Of a stretch of DNA of 64,000 bases, positions 34,177 to 42,886 are shown piece after piece. A program made the translations under genes and the position numbers. The stretch spans positions 1,364,001 through 1,428,000 of the forward strand of contig CP046866.1 in the NCBI GenBank assembly GCA_009789175.1, given 5' to 3'. The notes under the pieces were generated by a model that did no database searches, was not told the origin of the DNA, and worked only from the letters and a program-made list of their open reading frames with translations. This stretch comes from Salinibaculum litoreum. GTDB taxonomy: Archaea; Halobacteriota; Halobacteria; Halobacteriales; Haloarculaceae. Position 1 is the first letter of the stretch; each line of letters opens with the position of its first letter.

Positions 34177-34726
34177 GAGTGACGGAAGCGGTGGGATGGG
34201 GCACCGACATGTGTGCAATTCCCTCTCACGATGTGGGACCAGGTAAGATGGCGACAGCCAGCCACGCGGTAGCATCAAGTGCCAATAGCCAGTAGTCGCT
34301 TGTACCCGCTCGTTGCCACTCGCAGAAGAGCGGGAATCGCGAACCCCACAGAATCCAACCAGTAAGCCTAGCTAACCTACGGCTCCCCAGTCAGCGACAC
34401 CAAACGCCCGTCTGGGCGTATGATGTCGGGCCATCCCGACCGGGTGGCCCATCCTCAGTCTCTCTTGTCCAGTTGTCTCGCTATAGCTCTCAGATGCGAA
34501 ATCCTCCCCGAGGAGACAAACCACCTAGAGTCGACCCTGACGACTGTTATCACTCCGGTACGCCGCTGGTGATGTGGAGAATCCGGGGACAGCGCCGCGT
34601 TCGGCGGGACAGACGGAGGCTACCTCTACCCTTGGACAGCGAAACACCGGGAAGGACCGCTCAGAGACGTTGGTATAGTTAGCGTCCCGATTTAACCCGA
34701 ACGTTGGTCAATTGAGACGTAATCCC
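34177..34726. other. 550-bp intergenic region with tandem hairpins
   Basis: No convincing coding frame on either strand. Its main structure is a pair of small hairpins at 34404-34419 and 34425-34440. The final 40 bp hold a TTTAACCC stretch about 35 bp before the regulator start, a plausible promoter. A short RNA is conceivable but unproven. Confidence 0.55.
34404..34440 (+). other. Two tandem 6-bp hairpins
   Basis: ACGCCC/GGGCGT with loop GTCT, then five bases later GTCGGG/CCCGAC with loop CCAT; both stems are perfect. A third arm, CGGGTGGCCC, could compete with the second. Possible mRNA end of folCP (230 bp downstream of its stop) or part of a small RNA. Confidence 0.3.
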
Positions 34727-35563
34727 ATGGAAGAGTTATATCACAGACAGACAGGAACAATCGAGACGGTGCAGTTTCTCGTGGGGTCGGCAGTCCGGGT
34801 GCGGCTGCTGGCATCGCTCAGCGAGCAACGGCAGGACGCACGGACGCTCGTCGACAGACTCGACGTGCCACACTCGACTGTCCAGCGCAACCTGACAAAG
34901 CTCGAAGAGCGCGGGTGGATAGACGTGACCGTGAACCGGCGGTACTACGCCACACCCGTCGGTGAGATGGTACTCGATGCGCTCGATGGCTTGCTCGGGA
35001 CAGTCGACGCTGTCGACGGCCTCGCAGCGTTCGTCGAGTCGGTCCCGTTCGACGACATCGACCTCGACCTGGAGACGCTGGCCGCAAGCGAGTGCGTCGT
35101 TGCCGACAACCAGACACCGGCGGCACCGCTGAGCGAGTTCGTCGACCTACTCGGGGATGCAGCCGGGTTCAAGCTGGTGACACCACACTGGAATCCGGCC
35201 TTTAGCGAGGTCATCGACCGACAACTGGAAGCCGGTCACGAAGTCGACCTCATCACCGAACGGTCACAGGAGCGGTTGCTGACCGGAACGGGCGTCGCAG
35301 GCATCAACGAACACATCAGCGATTCGGACCTCTCGGTCGCGTTCACCGATGAGACCCTGTCGCTGGGCGTCGCCCTCACCGACGGGGAAGTTGCTCTGGT
35401 CGGATACCGCGATGGGGCACCGCGGGTCCTCGTCAGAAGTAATGACCCGGAGGTGCTGAGTTGGGCGCGCAGTCACGTCCACGCTGTGGATGCGACCGCT
35501 ATCCAGCAGGAAGGTGTCGACGCGACGAATCGACAGCCGGCGGGGTCACAGACAAACCCGTAG
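34727..35563 (+). CDS. Winged-helix transcriptional regulator, FilR1-type
   Basis: A 278-residue regulator of the same class as the one at 9847. Residues ~15-85 form the winged helix (LVDRLDVPHSTVQRNLTKLE, then a wing RRYYATPVGEM); residues ~100-260 fit the FilR1 domain (FKLVTPHWNPAFSEVI, GHEVDLITERS, DETLSLGVALTDGEVALVGY). The last 20 residues are a polar tail. ATG 34727 (MEELYHRQ) is preferred over an in-frame TTG at 34712. Ligand and targets unknown. Confidence 0.88.
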   Translation: MEELYHRQTGTIETVQFLVGSAVRVRLLASLSEQRQDARTLVDRLDVPHSTVQRNLTKLEERGWIDVTVNRRYYATPVGEMVLDALDGLLGTVDAVDGLAAFVESVPFDDIDLDLETLAASECVVADNQTPAAPLSEFVDLLGDAAGFKLVTPHWNPAFSEVIDRQLEAGHEVDLITERSQERLLTGTGVAGINEHISDSDLSVAFTDETLSLGVALTDGEVALVGYRDGAPRVLVRSNDPEVLSWARSHVHAVDATAIQQEGVDATNRQPAGSQTNP

Positions 35564-35629
35564 CCACTCGCGAGCGAGACACCTGGCTACTCGATTCAAA
35601 CGAACTCCGAGTGCATTAGACAGCCGGAG

Positions 35630-36691
35630 TCAGACGAACCCGTAGTCGGCCCGTAGCTCCTCGTAGAGGTCGACATACCGGGCGGTGACGCGGGTGTGGT
35701 CGTACTCGCGCCACGTCTCGTCGACGGTCAGAAAGTCGTACTGACCGGCGTCGACGATGGCATCGGCGAGTTGCTGGGGAGTCGTCGTCCGGAAACTGCG
35801 CTGGTAGTTCTCGATGAGTTCGTGAGCGCTGGATTCCGCCTGGTACTCCACGATGCCGATACAGCCACAGGCCAGCGCCCACAGCAGTTCCGTCGGAAAG
35901 TACTCGCGGTAGGCAGTCTGGACGAAGGCGTGGGCACCGCGGTAGATGCTGAGGCGCTGCTCGCGGTCACAGGCCCCCACGAACGTGACGCGGTCGTCGA
36001 TGCGCAGGTCGGCGGCCTCCTGTTCGTACTCCTCTCGCATCGGGCCGTCGCCGATGATTGTCGCCGTCCAGTCGCGGTCGCGTAACTCTGCCAGCCCGAG
36101 GAAGAGACTCCCGATGTTCGCACTCTCATCGAGCGGATGTGCGTAGGCCACGTCCACCTCCTCGCTGGGGTCGACTGATTCCACCAGCGAGAAGTCGATG
36201 CTCTCGGGGACAATCCGGGTGTCAGCATCGAGCGCGCCGAGTTCCCGAACCTCCGTGCGAACCATCTCGGAGGGCGTGACGACGACCTGGGGTTCTTTCA
36301 GCAGCCACTTGGTCGCAGTCGCGTCCTCGTCGAGGTCTTCGTCACCGAACCATTCCAGTGCCATCGAACTGCGAGCGAGCGTGCCGCCGACAGAGGCCGC
36401 GAAGACCTGCCACGGCGGCGAGGGCCGAGCGTGAATCACGTCAGGACTGTATCGAGCCAGCACGCCGGGGAGTCGCAGACAGAACGATGCCGGTGCGGGG
36501 GTTATGGTCACGGCCCTGTAGCGGACGCCGTCAGCCTCGAAAACGTCCGGTTCGCCGTCCCACCACTGGGCGCAGAACACGGTCGCCTCGTGACCGGCTT
36601 CGCGGAGCTGGCGAGCCACTCGCTCGAAGCGGTGGTTGCCCGCCGTCTCCCGATGCCGGGTCGTCTCCATAGCGACAAAGGCGACGCGCAT
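35630..36691 (-). CDS. GT4-type glycosyltransferase
   Basis: A 353-residue GT-B fold glycosyltransferase. The N-terminal Rossmann half contains MRVAFVAMETTRHRETAGNHRF, and the C-terminal half has ATIIGDGPMREEYEQEA, VTFVGACDREQRLSIYRGAHAFVQTAYREYFPTELLWALACG, with the Glu-x7-Glu-like region typical of family GT4 slightly changed. It transfers a sugar from a nucleotide donor to an unknown acceptor in the cytoplasm. It lies away from the main glycan cluster and is divergent from the S9 peptidase gene. Confidence 0.87.
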   Translation of the reverse strand: MRVAFVAMETTRHRETAGNHRFERVARQLREAGHEATVFCAQWWDGEPDVFEADGVRYRAVTITPAPASFCLRLPGVLARYSPDVIHARPSPPWQVFAASVGGTLARSSMALEWFGDEDLDEDATATKWLLKEPQVVVTPSEMVRTEVRELGALDADTRIVPESIDFSLVESVDPSEEVDVAYAHPLDESANIGSLFLGLAELRDRDWTATIIGDGPMREEYEQEAADLRIDDRVTFVGACDREQRLSIYRGAHAFVQTAYREYFPTELLWALACGCIGIVEYQAESSAHELIENYQRSFRTTTPQQLADAIVDAGQYDFLTVDETWREYDHTRVTARYVDLYEELRADYGFV

Positions 36692-36780
36692 ACGCTGGGG
36701 GTAGAGTGGCGGTAAGAAAAATCCCGTGGACCGCGGGTCAACGGGGTGAGGCAACCCGAGCGTGGCTCACCCCGAAGCCT

Positions 36781-38637
36781 ATGTGCCACGATCCCCATCC
36801 TGCGGTCGTGTACGACCTCGAACGCTATCTGACGGTTCGCAGCGCCTACGGCGCGACGCTGGGGCCCGAGGGCGACCTCTCGGTCTTGCTCGATACAACC
36901 GGGGTCTCGCAGGTCTGGACGCTCTCGGAACCGGGCACATGGCCAGAACAGCGCACCTTCTACGAGGAACCGGTCTCTTTCGTCCGGGCCTCACCGGAGC
37001 GGTCGGAACTGGTCTTCGGGATGGACGAGGGTGGCAACGAACGCCTCCAGCTCTACCGGCTGGACCCGGACGGGACGGTGACCAACCTCACTGCGACCCC
37101 GGAAGCCAAACACCGCTGGGGCGGCTGGGACCACGATGGCGAGCAGTTTGCCTTTGCCTCCAACCGCCGCGACGAGAGTGTCTTCGACGTGTACGTCCAG
37201 GGCCGCACCGAAACCGGCGATGATGCCAGCCTCGTCTACGAGGGCGATGGCTGGCTCTCAGTCGGCGGCTGGAGCCCCGACGACGACCGCCTCGTCCTCT
37301 CGCAAGCCCACTCCAGTTTCGACCAGGATGTCTACGTGCTGGAGCTTGCCTCCGGCGAGCGAACTCACCTCACACCCCACGACGGAAACGTGCGATACAG
37401 CAGCGTCCAGTGGGGTCCGGAGGGCGACCTCTATCTCGTCACCGACGAGGGCTCGGATACGCTCGAACTCGTCCGGATGGACGCCGAAACGGGGGAGACG
37501 ACCACGGTCGAGACCGGCGGCGAGTGGAACATCGACGGCGTCGCCGTCGACGAGGAGACCGGCTTGCTCGCGTACTCACGCAACGTCGACGGCTACACGG
37601 AACTGACGCTTGGGGAACTCACGGGACCGACGGCTATCGAGGAGTTTGCCGTGCCGACGCTGCCCGGCGACGTGGCCGGCGGCGTCAGCTTCGGCCCCGA
37701 CGGCGACCGCCTGGCACTCTCTACTTCCGGTCGCGCGGTCAACACGAACGTCTACGTCGCCGATGTGAACGAACTCCGGCGTGCGTCGGACGGGTCCAAG
37801 ACGGGGGAGTCGGACAACGGCACAATCGAGCGCTGGACCCACGCCAGCACGGCTGGCATCCCGCCGGAATCCTTTGTCGAACCCGAACTCGTCCACTACG
37901 AAACCTTCGACGGCCGGGAGATTCCCGCATTCTTCTCCGTGCCCGAAAATGCCGACGACGTGCCGGTTATCGTCGACATCCACGGCGGCCCCGAGAGCCA
38001 GCGTCGGCCCTCCTTCTCGGGGTTGGTTCAGTACTTCCTCTCGCGAGGCTATGCCGTCTTCGAGCCAAACGTGCGCGGGTCGACGGGCTACGGGAAGGCA
38101 TACACCCACCTCGACGACGTGGAAAAGCGAATGGACTCGGTGCGGGACCTGAACGCGGCGGTCGACTGGCTCCAGACACGGGAGGTGGTCGACCCCGACC
38201 GCATCGTCGCCAAGGGCGGGTCCTACGGCGGATTCATGGTGCTGGCTGCGCTCACGGAGTACCCCGACCGCTGGGCCGCGGGCGTCGACAGCGTGGGCAT
38301 CGCCAACTTCGTCACCTTCCTCGAAAACACCGGCGAGTGGCGCAGAGAGTTACGCGAGGCAGAGTACGGGTCGCTCTCCGAGGACCGGGAGTTTCTCGAA
38401 TCCATCAGCCCCATCAACAACATCGGAAACATCGAAGCCCCGCTCTTTGTCCTCCACGGCGCAAACGACCCCCGGGTTCCACTCGGGGAAGCCGAGCAAG
38501 TCGCCGAGAAAGCCCGCGAGCAAGGCGTTCCGGTCGAAAAACTCGTCTTCGAAGACGAGGGCCACGGTATCTCGAAACTTGAGAACCGCATCGAGGCCTA
38601 CACGCGCGTCGTTGACTTTCTGGACGAACACGTTTGA
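36781..38637 (+). CDS. S9-family serine peptidase (acylaminoacyl-peptidase-like)
   Basis: A 618-residue cytoplasmic peptidase. Residues ~30-370 form a beta-propeller built of WD-like blades (GGWSPDDDRLVLS, VQWGPEGDLYLVTDE) that filters substrates by size. The C-terminal alpha/beta hydrolase domain has HGGPESQR for the oxyanion hole, Ser481 in GGSYGGFM, Asp563 in GANDPRVP and His595 in DEGHGI, so the triad is complete. Start at ATG 36781 (MCHDPHPAVVYDL); the in-frame start at 36706 overlaps the divergent promoter. Likely role: degrading short peptides. Confidence 0.94.
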   Translation: MCHDPHPAVVYDLERYLTVRSAYGATLGPEGDLSVLLDTTGVSQVWTLSEPGTWPEQRTFYEEPVSFVRASPERSELVFGMDEGGNERLQLYRLDPDGTVTNLTATPEAKHRWGGWDHDGEQFAFASNRRDESVFDVYVQGRTETGDDASLVYEGDGWLSVGGWSPDDDRLVLSQAHSSFDQDVYVLELASGERTHLTPHDGNVRYSSVQWGPEGDLYLVTDEGSDTLELVRMDAETGETTTVETGGEWNIDGVAVDEETGLLAYSRNVDGYTELTLGELTGPTAIEEFAVPTLPGDVAGGVSFGPDGDRLALSTSGRAVNTNVYVADVNELRRASDGSKTGESDNGTIERWTHASTAGIPPESFVEPELVHYETFDGREIPAFFSVPENADDVPVIVDIHGGPESQRRPSFSGLVQYFLSRGYAVFEPNVRGSTGYGKAYTHLDDVEKRMDSVRDLNAAVDWLQTREVVDPDRIVAKGGSYGGFMVLAALTEYPDRWAAGVDSVGIANFVTFLENTGEWRRELREAEYGSLSEDREFLESISPINNIGNIEAPLFVLHGANDPRVPLGEAEQVAEKAREQGVPVEKLVFEDEGHGISKLENRIEAYTRVVDFLDEHV

Positions 38638-38737
38638 GGGGGTATCTAGTCAGAGACGATACCAGCGCGAGGCTGGTTTCACGACTGAAACCAGCGTCCT
38701 CTCACCGGCGAGAAGAGACACACGTCAGACTCGGTGG

Positions 38738-39135
38738 TCAATGGATGTTTTCCGGATGCATTCCGGCGTGTTCGAGTAATTCGCTATCGAACGTGACGAG
38801 CGTTGCCTCGACGGCGTCTGCGGCTGCGAGAATCATTGCATCCATCGGATAGAGTAGCGTTTCGGACTGGACATCGTTGGCAGCTACCATATCAGACGCA
38901 TCGGGCAACGTGACCGTCACGCGTGACGTTATCCGATTCTCTATTTGTTCGATTCGACTACGCTCGAACTGTTTTTTCTTCGTCAGAACACTCCAGAGTT
39001 CCATCAGATTGAGCGTCGAAACGTACGTCTCTTGAGACTCGTTCAGGAGTTCGATAGCTACTTCCGACCGTTCTGTATCCCGTGTTACTGCCGCAACCAG
39101 TACATTTGTATCGAGAGAGAGAGAGAGAGCCTCAT
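38738..39135 (-). pseudogene. vapC: PIN-domain toxin, out of frame by a (CT)8 tract after the start codon
   Basis: A VapC-type ribonuclease gene. Past codon 8 it encodes an intact PIN domain: LDTNVLVAAVTRD, ELLNESQE, NLMELWSVL, PMDAMILAAADA and TFDSELLEHAG, keeping the acidic metal-binding residues. The only well-placed start, ATG 39135, is out of frame: it reads ATG AGG then eight CT units plus C, and ends after 16 codons. Removing one CT unit (or adding two) gives MRLSLSLDTNVLVAA and a 131-residue protein. No other start lies in frame upstream. The start codon overlaps the antitoxin stop (TATGAG), normal for such pairs. Either switchable, recently mutated, or a sequencing slip. Confidence 0.8.
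39113..39129 (-). repeat. Dinucleotide tract (CT)8 in the toxin 5' end
   Basis: Eight CT units plus a C in the minus-strand reading direction (GA repeats on the plus strand), placed at codons 3-8 of the PIN toxin. Seven or ten units would restore the frame; eight or nine do not. It is the only simple repeat of this length that I noticed in the window. Confidence 0.9.
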
Positions 39136-39284
39136 ACTTGTTCGCGAACGTCGCGGACCTCGGCGACAGAGTCGACTTCTACGTCCACAGCCAGTTCTGC
39201 GAGCGCATCACCGAGCGGGACGCTTTCGTCGTCTTCCGGATCTGAGGCGGTCAAATCCTGGAAGTCGTCCGACGTGAGACTCAT
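39132..39284 (-). CDS. Small antitoxin of the PIN toxin (VapB-like)
   Basis: A 50-residue acidic protein, MSLTSDDFQDLTASDPED and ending VREQV, whose stop overlaps the toxin start by 3 bp. Acidic short partner placed just upstream of a PIN gene is the usual antitoxin arrangement; no AbrB or ribbon-helix-helix fold is obvious, so its DNA-binding role is open. A TTTTTTAG stretch about 25 bp upstream of the ATG can be the promoter TATA box and so one transcript would carry both genes. Confidence 0.7.
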   Translation of the reverse strand: MSLTSDDFQDLTASDPEDDESVPLGDALAELAVDVEVDSVAEVRDVREQV

Positions 39285-39369
39285 ACTCGTCCGTTCGCCC
39301 GCTGGCTAAAAAAGTGTGCTGGTGGACTGAACGCTATCGCTCGTCGTTTCCCACGAGCCACGCACTGCG

Positions 39370-39825
39370 TCAGTCGTCGACTTCGACCGGGATGTCGACG
39401 GACTCGTCGCCGCTGGGGTCCTCGGTGTCGAACGCCTCCGCGAGGTCCTCGAAGGCGAGTTCGACGTTTCGCTTGTTCGCCTTCCAGAGCGCATCGAAGA
39501 TGGTCCCGACGTAGGGGACCGACCCACCGACGAAATCGAGGGAGACGTTGGCGAGCATCCGGAGCAACGTGGTGTAGGAGACGCCAAGATACGCCGATTC
39601 GGCGACGATATACAGTGAGAACAGGGCGCTCACCGCGTCACCCGCGACCGGCAGCGTACCCAGTACGGGGTCGATACCGACCCGAACCCCGAGCCCGGGT
39701 ATCCGGACGCTCTCGTCGAAGACGTGGGCGACTGTCTCCATGCGTCGCAGTGCTGCCTCGTCGACGCTCTCCGGTATCTGGCCGTCGTATTCGACATCGA
39801 ACCGCGAGTCGAAATCCCCGGACAT
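39370..39825 (-). CDS. DUF4112 membrane protein
   Basis: A 151-residue protein matching DUF4112: IPGLGVRVGIDPVLGTLPVAGDAVSALFSLYIV and then FVGGSVPYVGTIFDALWKANKRN, two hydrophobic regions interrupted by conserved glycine and proline and a final KANKRNVEL segment. The tail is acidic. Function unknown in any organism. ATG 39825 (MSGDFDSRFD) is preferred to longer frames. Same strand as, and upstream of, the toxin pair. Confidence 0.88.
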   Translation of the reverse strand: MSGDFDSRFDVEYDGQIPESVDEAALRRMETVAHVFDESVRIPGLGVRVGIDPVLGTLPVAGDAVSALFSLYIVAESAYLGVSYTTLLRMLANVSLDFVGGSVPYVGTIFDALWKANKRNVELAFEDLAEAFDTEDPSGDESVDIPVEVDD

Positions 39826-39989
39826 CGTACCTGAGGTTCGGTCCCGAAACGGAAAGTCAGCATGGTCAGAGTGACCACGACGCATGGAACTGGACACCAC
39901 CGGAGTCTGCGCTCGGACACCTCCGCGAGTCCCCACAACCACCGGAACCCGAACGCTATTGGCTACCAGCGCCGAAGGAATGAGTACAC

Positions 39990-40628
39990 GTGGATTACGT
40001 TGCCGACTCGCTAACCAACCCATTCGGGATGAATTATCCCTGTGAGCGTCCCGTTCCGGGCTTTGGGCCGACGGATGCTCACTTCCACGTCGTCGGCGAC
40101 CACCCCGGTACCCACGGCGGCCTCGACACTGGCATCCCCTTCACCGATCAGACGTGGTCGGCTGAGTTCTTCGATGTCCTCGTGCGTGCGAATTTGGTCG
40201 AGCGCGTCGACCTTTCCGAGGGGTACATCGACCCCGCTAAGACGTTTTTCTCCTATTTGCACGCCTGTCCACCGGAGACGGGGACGCCTGCGGGTACCGA
40301 CTACGACCGGATGGAGGCGTTTTTCGATGCGGAACTGCGTGCGATTACCGCTCACGTCCTCCTGCCGGTCGGCGAGCGTGCGACCGAACACGTCCTGCAG
40401 ACATACACTGCACGTCCGGCCGAGACAGTGGCCATCCACGACGCACACGCAACGGAAATCCGTGGCTCGGGCTGGCTCGTCGTACCCATGGAAGACCCGA
40501 CCGAGTGGGACGAGGACGACGCTGACCGGTTGGTTGCTGCACTCACCGAACTCCAGCGGAGCGACTATCGCCGCGAGTCGGACCTCGGGCGGTTCCTCCC
40601 GGGTAACGAGCCGTATCTTGTCAGATAA
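39990..40628 (+). CDS. Uracil-DNA glycosylase family protein
   Basis: A 212-residue DNA-repair enzyme that removes uracil arising from cytosine deamination. It shows the haloarchaeal family pattern FGMNYPCERPVPGFGPTDA, with VVGDHPGTHGG as the motif-1 active-site loop and TGIPFT after it, and LLPVGERATEHVL and GSGWLVVP later on. The start is GTG 39990; an ATG ten bases upstream is out of frame. Its stop is 22 bp before that of the converging fumC. Confidence 0.8.
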   Translation: MDYVADSLTNPFGMNYPCERPVPGFGPTDAHFHVVGDHPGTHGGLDTGIPFTDQTWSAEFFDVLVRANLVERVDLSEGYIDPAKTFFSYLHACPPETGTPAGTDYDRMEAFFDAELRAITAHVLLPVGERATEHVLQTYTARPAETVAIHDAHATEIRGSGWLVVPMEDPTEWDEDDADRLVAALTELQRSDYRRESDLGRFLPGNEPYLVR

Positions 40629-40634
40629 AAAAGA
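40626..40634 (-). terminator. T-run after fumC
   Basis: On the minus strand the sequence CTTTTTTAT lies about 17-24 bp past the fumC stop. Oligo-T runs of this length are the usual archaeal terminator signal. It also sits at the stop of the converging glycosylase gene. Confidence 0.45.
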
Positions 40635-40649
40635 CAGGTGCGGACAGTT

Positions 40650-42059
40650 CTAGTCGTCGCCGAGGATGACCCGCTCGGTCATCTTCGCGGGGTCGAGCAC
40701 GTCTTCGGCTTCCTCCTCGGAGAGATACCCTTCGCTGACGACGACTTCCTTGATGGTCTTGCCGTCTTCGAGTGCCTTCTTGGCGACCTTGCTGGCTTTG
40801 TCGTAGCCGATAGCGGGGTTGAGCGCCGTCGCGAGCGCCATCGACTGCTCGACGCGCTCGGCGCAGTGTTCGCGGTCGGCCTCCAGTCGGTCGACGAAGC
40901 GCTCGGCGAACACTTCGCTGCTGTTGGCGAGCAGTTTCGCGGACTGCAGGAAGTTGTATGCGAGCACCGGCTTGTAGAGGTTGAGGTCGATCTGACCCTC
41001 GGCGGCACCGGCGGAGATGGCGGCGTCGTTGCCGACGACCTGCTTGTGAACCTGGTTGACCGCCTCGGCGACGACGGGATTGATTTTGCCGGGCATAATT
41101 GACGAACCAGGCTGGTTCTCGGGCTGGTCGATTTCGCCCAGTCCATTGCGCGGGCCGGAGGCGAGCAGTCGCAGGTCGTTTGCAATCTTGTTGAGCGAGC
41201 CCGCGACCGTACGGAGCGCACCGTGGGCTTCGCTCATGGCGTCGTGGGCGGCCTGGGCCTCGAAGTGGTTGTCGGCCTCGCGGAAGTCGACGCCGGTTTC
41301 CTCGCTGATGTACTCGGCTGCCTTTTCCGGGAAGTCGGGGTGGGTGTTGAGACCGGTCCCGACGGCGGTCCCGCCGAGTGCGAGCTCGGTTAGCCGGGGC
41401 AGGGCGCTCTCGGCGCGCTCGATGCCTTTCTCGACCTGCGTGCGGTAGCCCGAGAACTCCTGACCGAGTGTGATGGGAGTGGCGTCCTGGAGGTGGGTGC
41501 GGCCGGTCTTGACCACGTCGTCGTACTCCTCCTCTTTTGCTTCGAGCGAGTCAGCGAGTGTCTCCAGAGCGGGCAGGAGGTCCTTCTGGACCGCTTCCGC
41601 ACTGGCGACGTGCATCGCCGTCGGAATCACGTCGTTTGAGGACTGGCCGTAGTTGACGTGGTCGTTGGGGTGAATCTCGCGGGTCCCGATTTCGCCGCCG
41701 TAGAGTTCGGTCGCGCGGTTGCTAATGACCTCGTTGGCGTTCATGTTCGAGGACGTACCGGAACCGGTCTGGAACACGTCGACGGGGAACTGGTCGTCGT
41801 GTTCGCCGGCGATGACCTCGTCTGCGGCCTCGATGATGCAGTCGGCTTTCTCCGCTTCGACGAGGCCGAGTTCCTTGTTGGCCTGTGCGGCACCTTTCTT
41901 GACGACGCCGAGAGCGCGGACGAACCGCCGGCCGAAGGTGGCGTCACTGACCGGGAAGTTCTGAATCGCGCGCTGGGTCTGTGCCCCCCAGTATGCGTCA
42001 GCGGGCACCTCCATCTCTCCGAGGCTGTCCTCCTCAATGCGGAAGTCGTCGTCGCTCAT
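40650..42059 (-). CDS. fumC: Fumarate hydratase, class II
   Basis: Interconverts fumarate and malate in the citric-acid cycle. The 469-residue length is normal. The superfamily signature GSSIMPGKINP is near residue 317, the substrate segment SSNDVIPTAMH near residue 138 and TGRTHLQDATPITLGQE near residue 185 are all conserved. A GTTTTTACG box lies about 30 bp upstream. Fumarate released by PurB would enter here. Confidence 0.97.
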   Translation of the reverse strand: MSDDDFRIEEDSLGEMEVPADAYWGAQTQRAIQNFPVSDATFGRRFVRALGVVKKGAAQANKELGLVEAEKADCIIEAADEVIAGEHDDQFPVDVFQTGSGTSSNMNANEVISNRATELYGGEIGTREIHPNDHVNYGQSSNDVIPTAMHVASAEAVQKDLLPALETLADSLEAKEEEYDDVVKTGRTHLQDATPITLGQEFSGYRTQVEKGIERAESALPRLTELALGGTAVGTGLNTHPDFPEKAAEYISEETGVDFREADNHFEAQAAHDAMSEAHGALRTVAGSLNKIANDLRLLASGPRNGLGEIDQPENQPGSSIMPGKINPVVAEAVNQVHKQVVGNDAAISAGAAEGQIDLNLYKPVLAYNFLQSAKLLANSSEVFAERFVDRLEADREHCAERVEQSMALATALNPAIGYDKASKVAKKALEDGKTIKEVVVSEGYLSEEEAEDVLDPAKMTERVILGDD

Positions 42060-42196
42060 ACACGTGGGAGTGCACGCGCTGGTGCGTAAAAACCTCCGAT
42101 AGCCAGCTCTCCGTGTGACATGCTCCGCTCCGACCCGGGCCTCAGGTAGTTTGATATGACGTGGTATCGATTATCTTGACGGTGGACGTGACAACC

Positions 42197-42751
42197 ATGA
42201 GTCAAGACAACCCAATCGACGCGGCCTTCGAGATGCAGCGACGCACACTAGAACAGAGCCAGCAGGCACTCGAACAATCCATCGAGTTCCAGAAGCAACT
42301 CACCGAGGCCCTCGCCGGCGGCATGGAGAGTCAGACCCAGGCCCAGCAACAAAGCATCGACGTGACCCGCAACGCGATGGAGAGCTATCTCGAAACCATC
42401 GAGGCGAACGTGCCCGGCTCGGAGGCCGGCGTCGAACAGATTCGCGACGCGATGGAAGAGCAGTTCGAGGCCGTCGAGGAGGCCCAGACCGAGGCCCAGG
42501 AGATGGCCGAGGGGGGTCTCGACGAGTACGAGGACCTCTCCGAGCAGTATCTGGACGCGCTGGGCGACCAGATGGACATGCTCTTCGACACCCACGAGGA
42601 CATGCAGGAACAGACCCTGGAGTTTCTCGACGACACCGAAGCCCAACTCGAAGAACTCCGGGAGCAGGCCGAATCCCAGGCCGAGGAGCAAATCGAGCGC
42701 ATCCAGGAGCAGGCCCAGGAACTGCGCGACCAGGTCTCTGACGAGAACTGA
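42197..42751 (+). CDS. Coiled-coil acidic protein, phasin-like
   Basis: A 184-residue, almost wholly helical protein: MSQDNPIDAAFEMQRRTLEQ then repeated Glu/Gln-rich heptads (LEELREQAESQAEEQIERIQ). No membrane segment and no enzyme motif. Phasins, which coat polyhydroxyalkanoate granules, have this size, AFEMQR-like opening and helix content, so PhaP-like granule binding is my first guess; PHA synthase genes are not nearby and any long coiled coil would look similar. The ATG at 42197 is used; the upstream frame is an unlikely start. Confidence 0.7.
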   Translation: MSQDNPIDAAFEMQRRTLEQSQQALEQSIEFQKQLTEALAGGMESQTQAQQQSIDVTRNAMESYLETIEANVPGSEAGVEQIRDAMEEQFEAVEEAQTEAQEMAEGGLDEYEDLSEQYLDALGDQMDMLFDTHEDMQEQTLEFLDDTEAQLEELREQAESQAEEQIERIQEQAQELRDQVSDEN

Positions 42752-42886
42752 GTCGGTAACCTCCGGCTATTTTTCCGTGTGTCAGGACCGTCTACCCGCC
42801 GTTGACCGGATGCGCAGCGGGACGGTTTGCCACGCGACGTTTCTTCAGCTGTCGCCTGAGACAGCAGACACGGCGTCGGGCGAGGT

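Noticed and set aside
34473-34682. 69-codon frame between folCP and the regulator
   Set aside because: Arg/Pro-rich text without start signals or fold.
38738-39135. Calling the PIN toxin a normal gene from an internal Met (39004)
   Set aside because: That start would delete the first catalytic Asp and strand of the PIN fold; the frame before it is clearly conserved.
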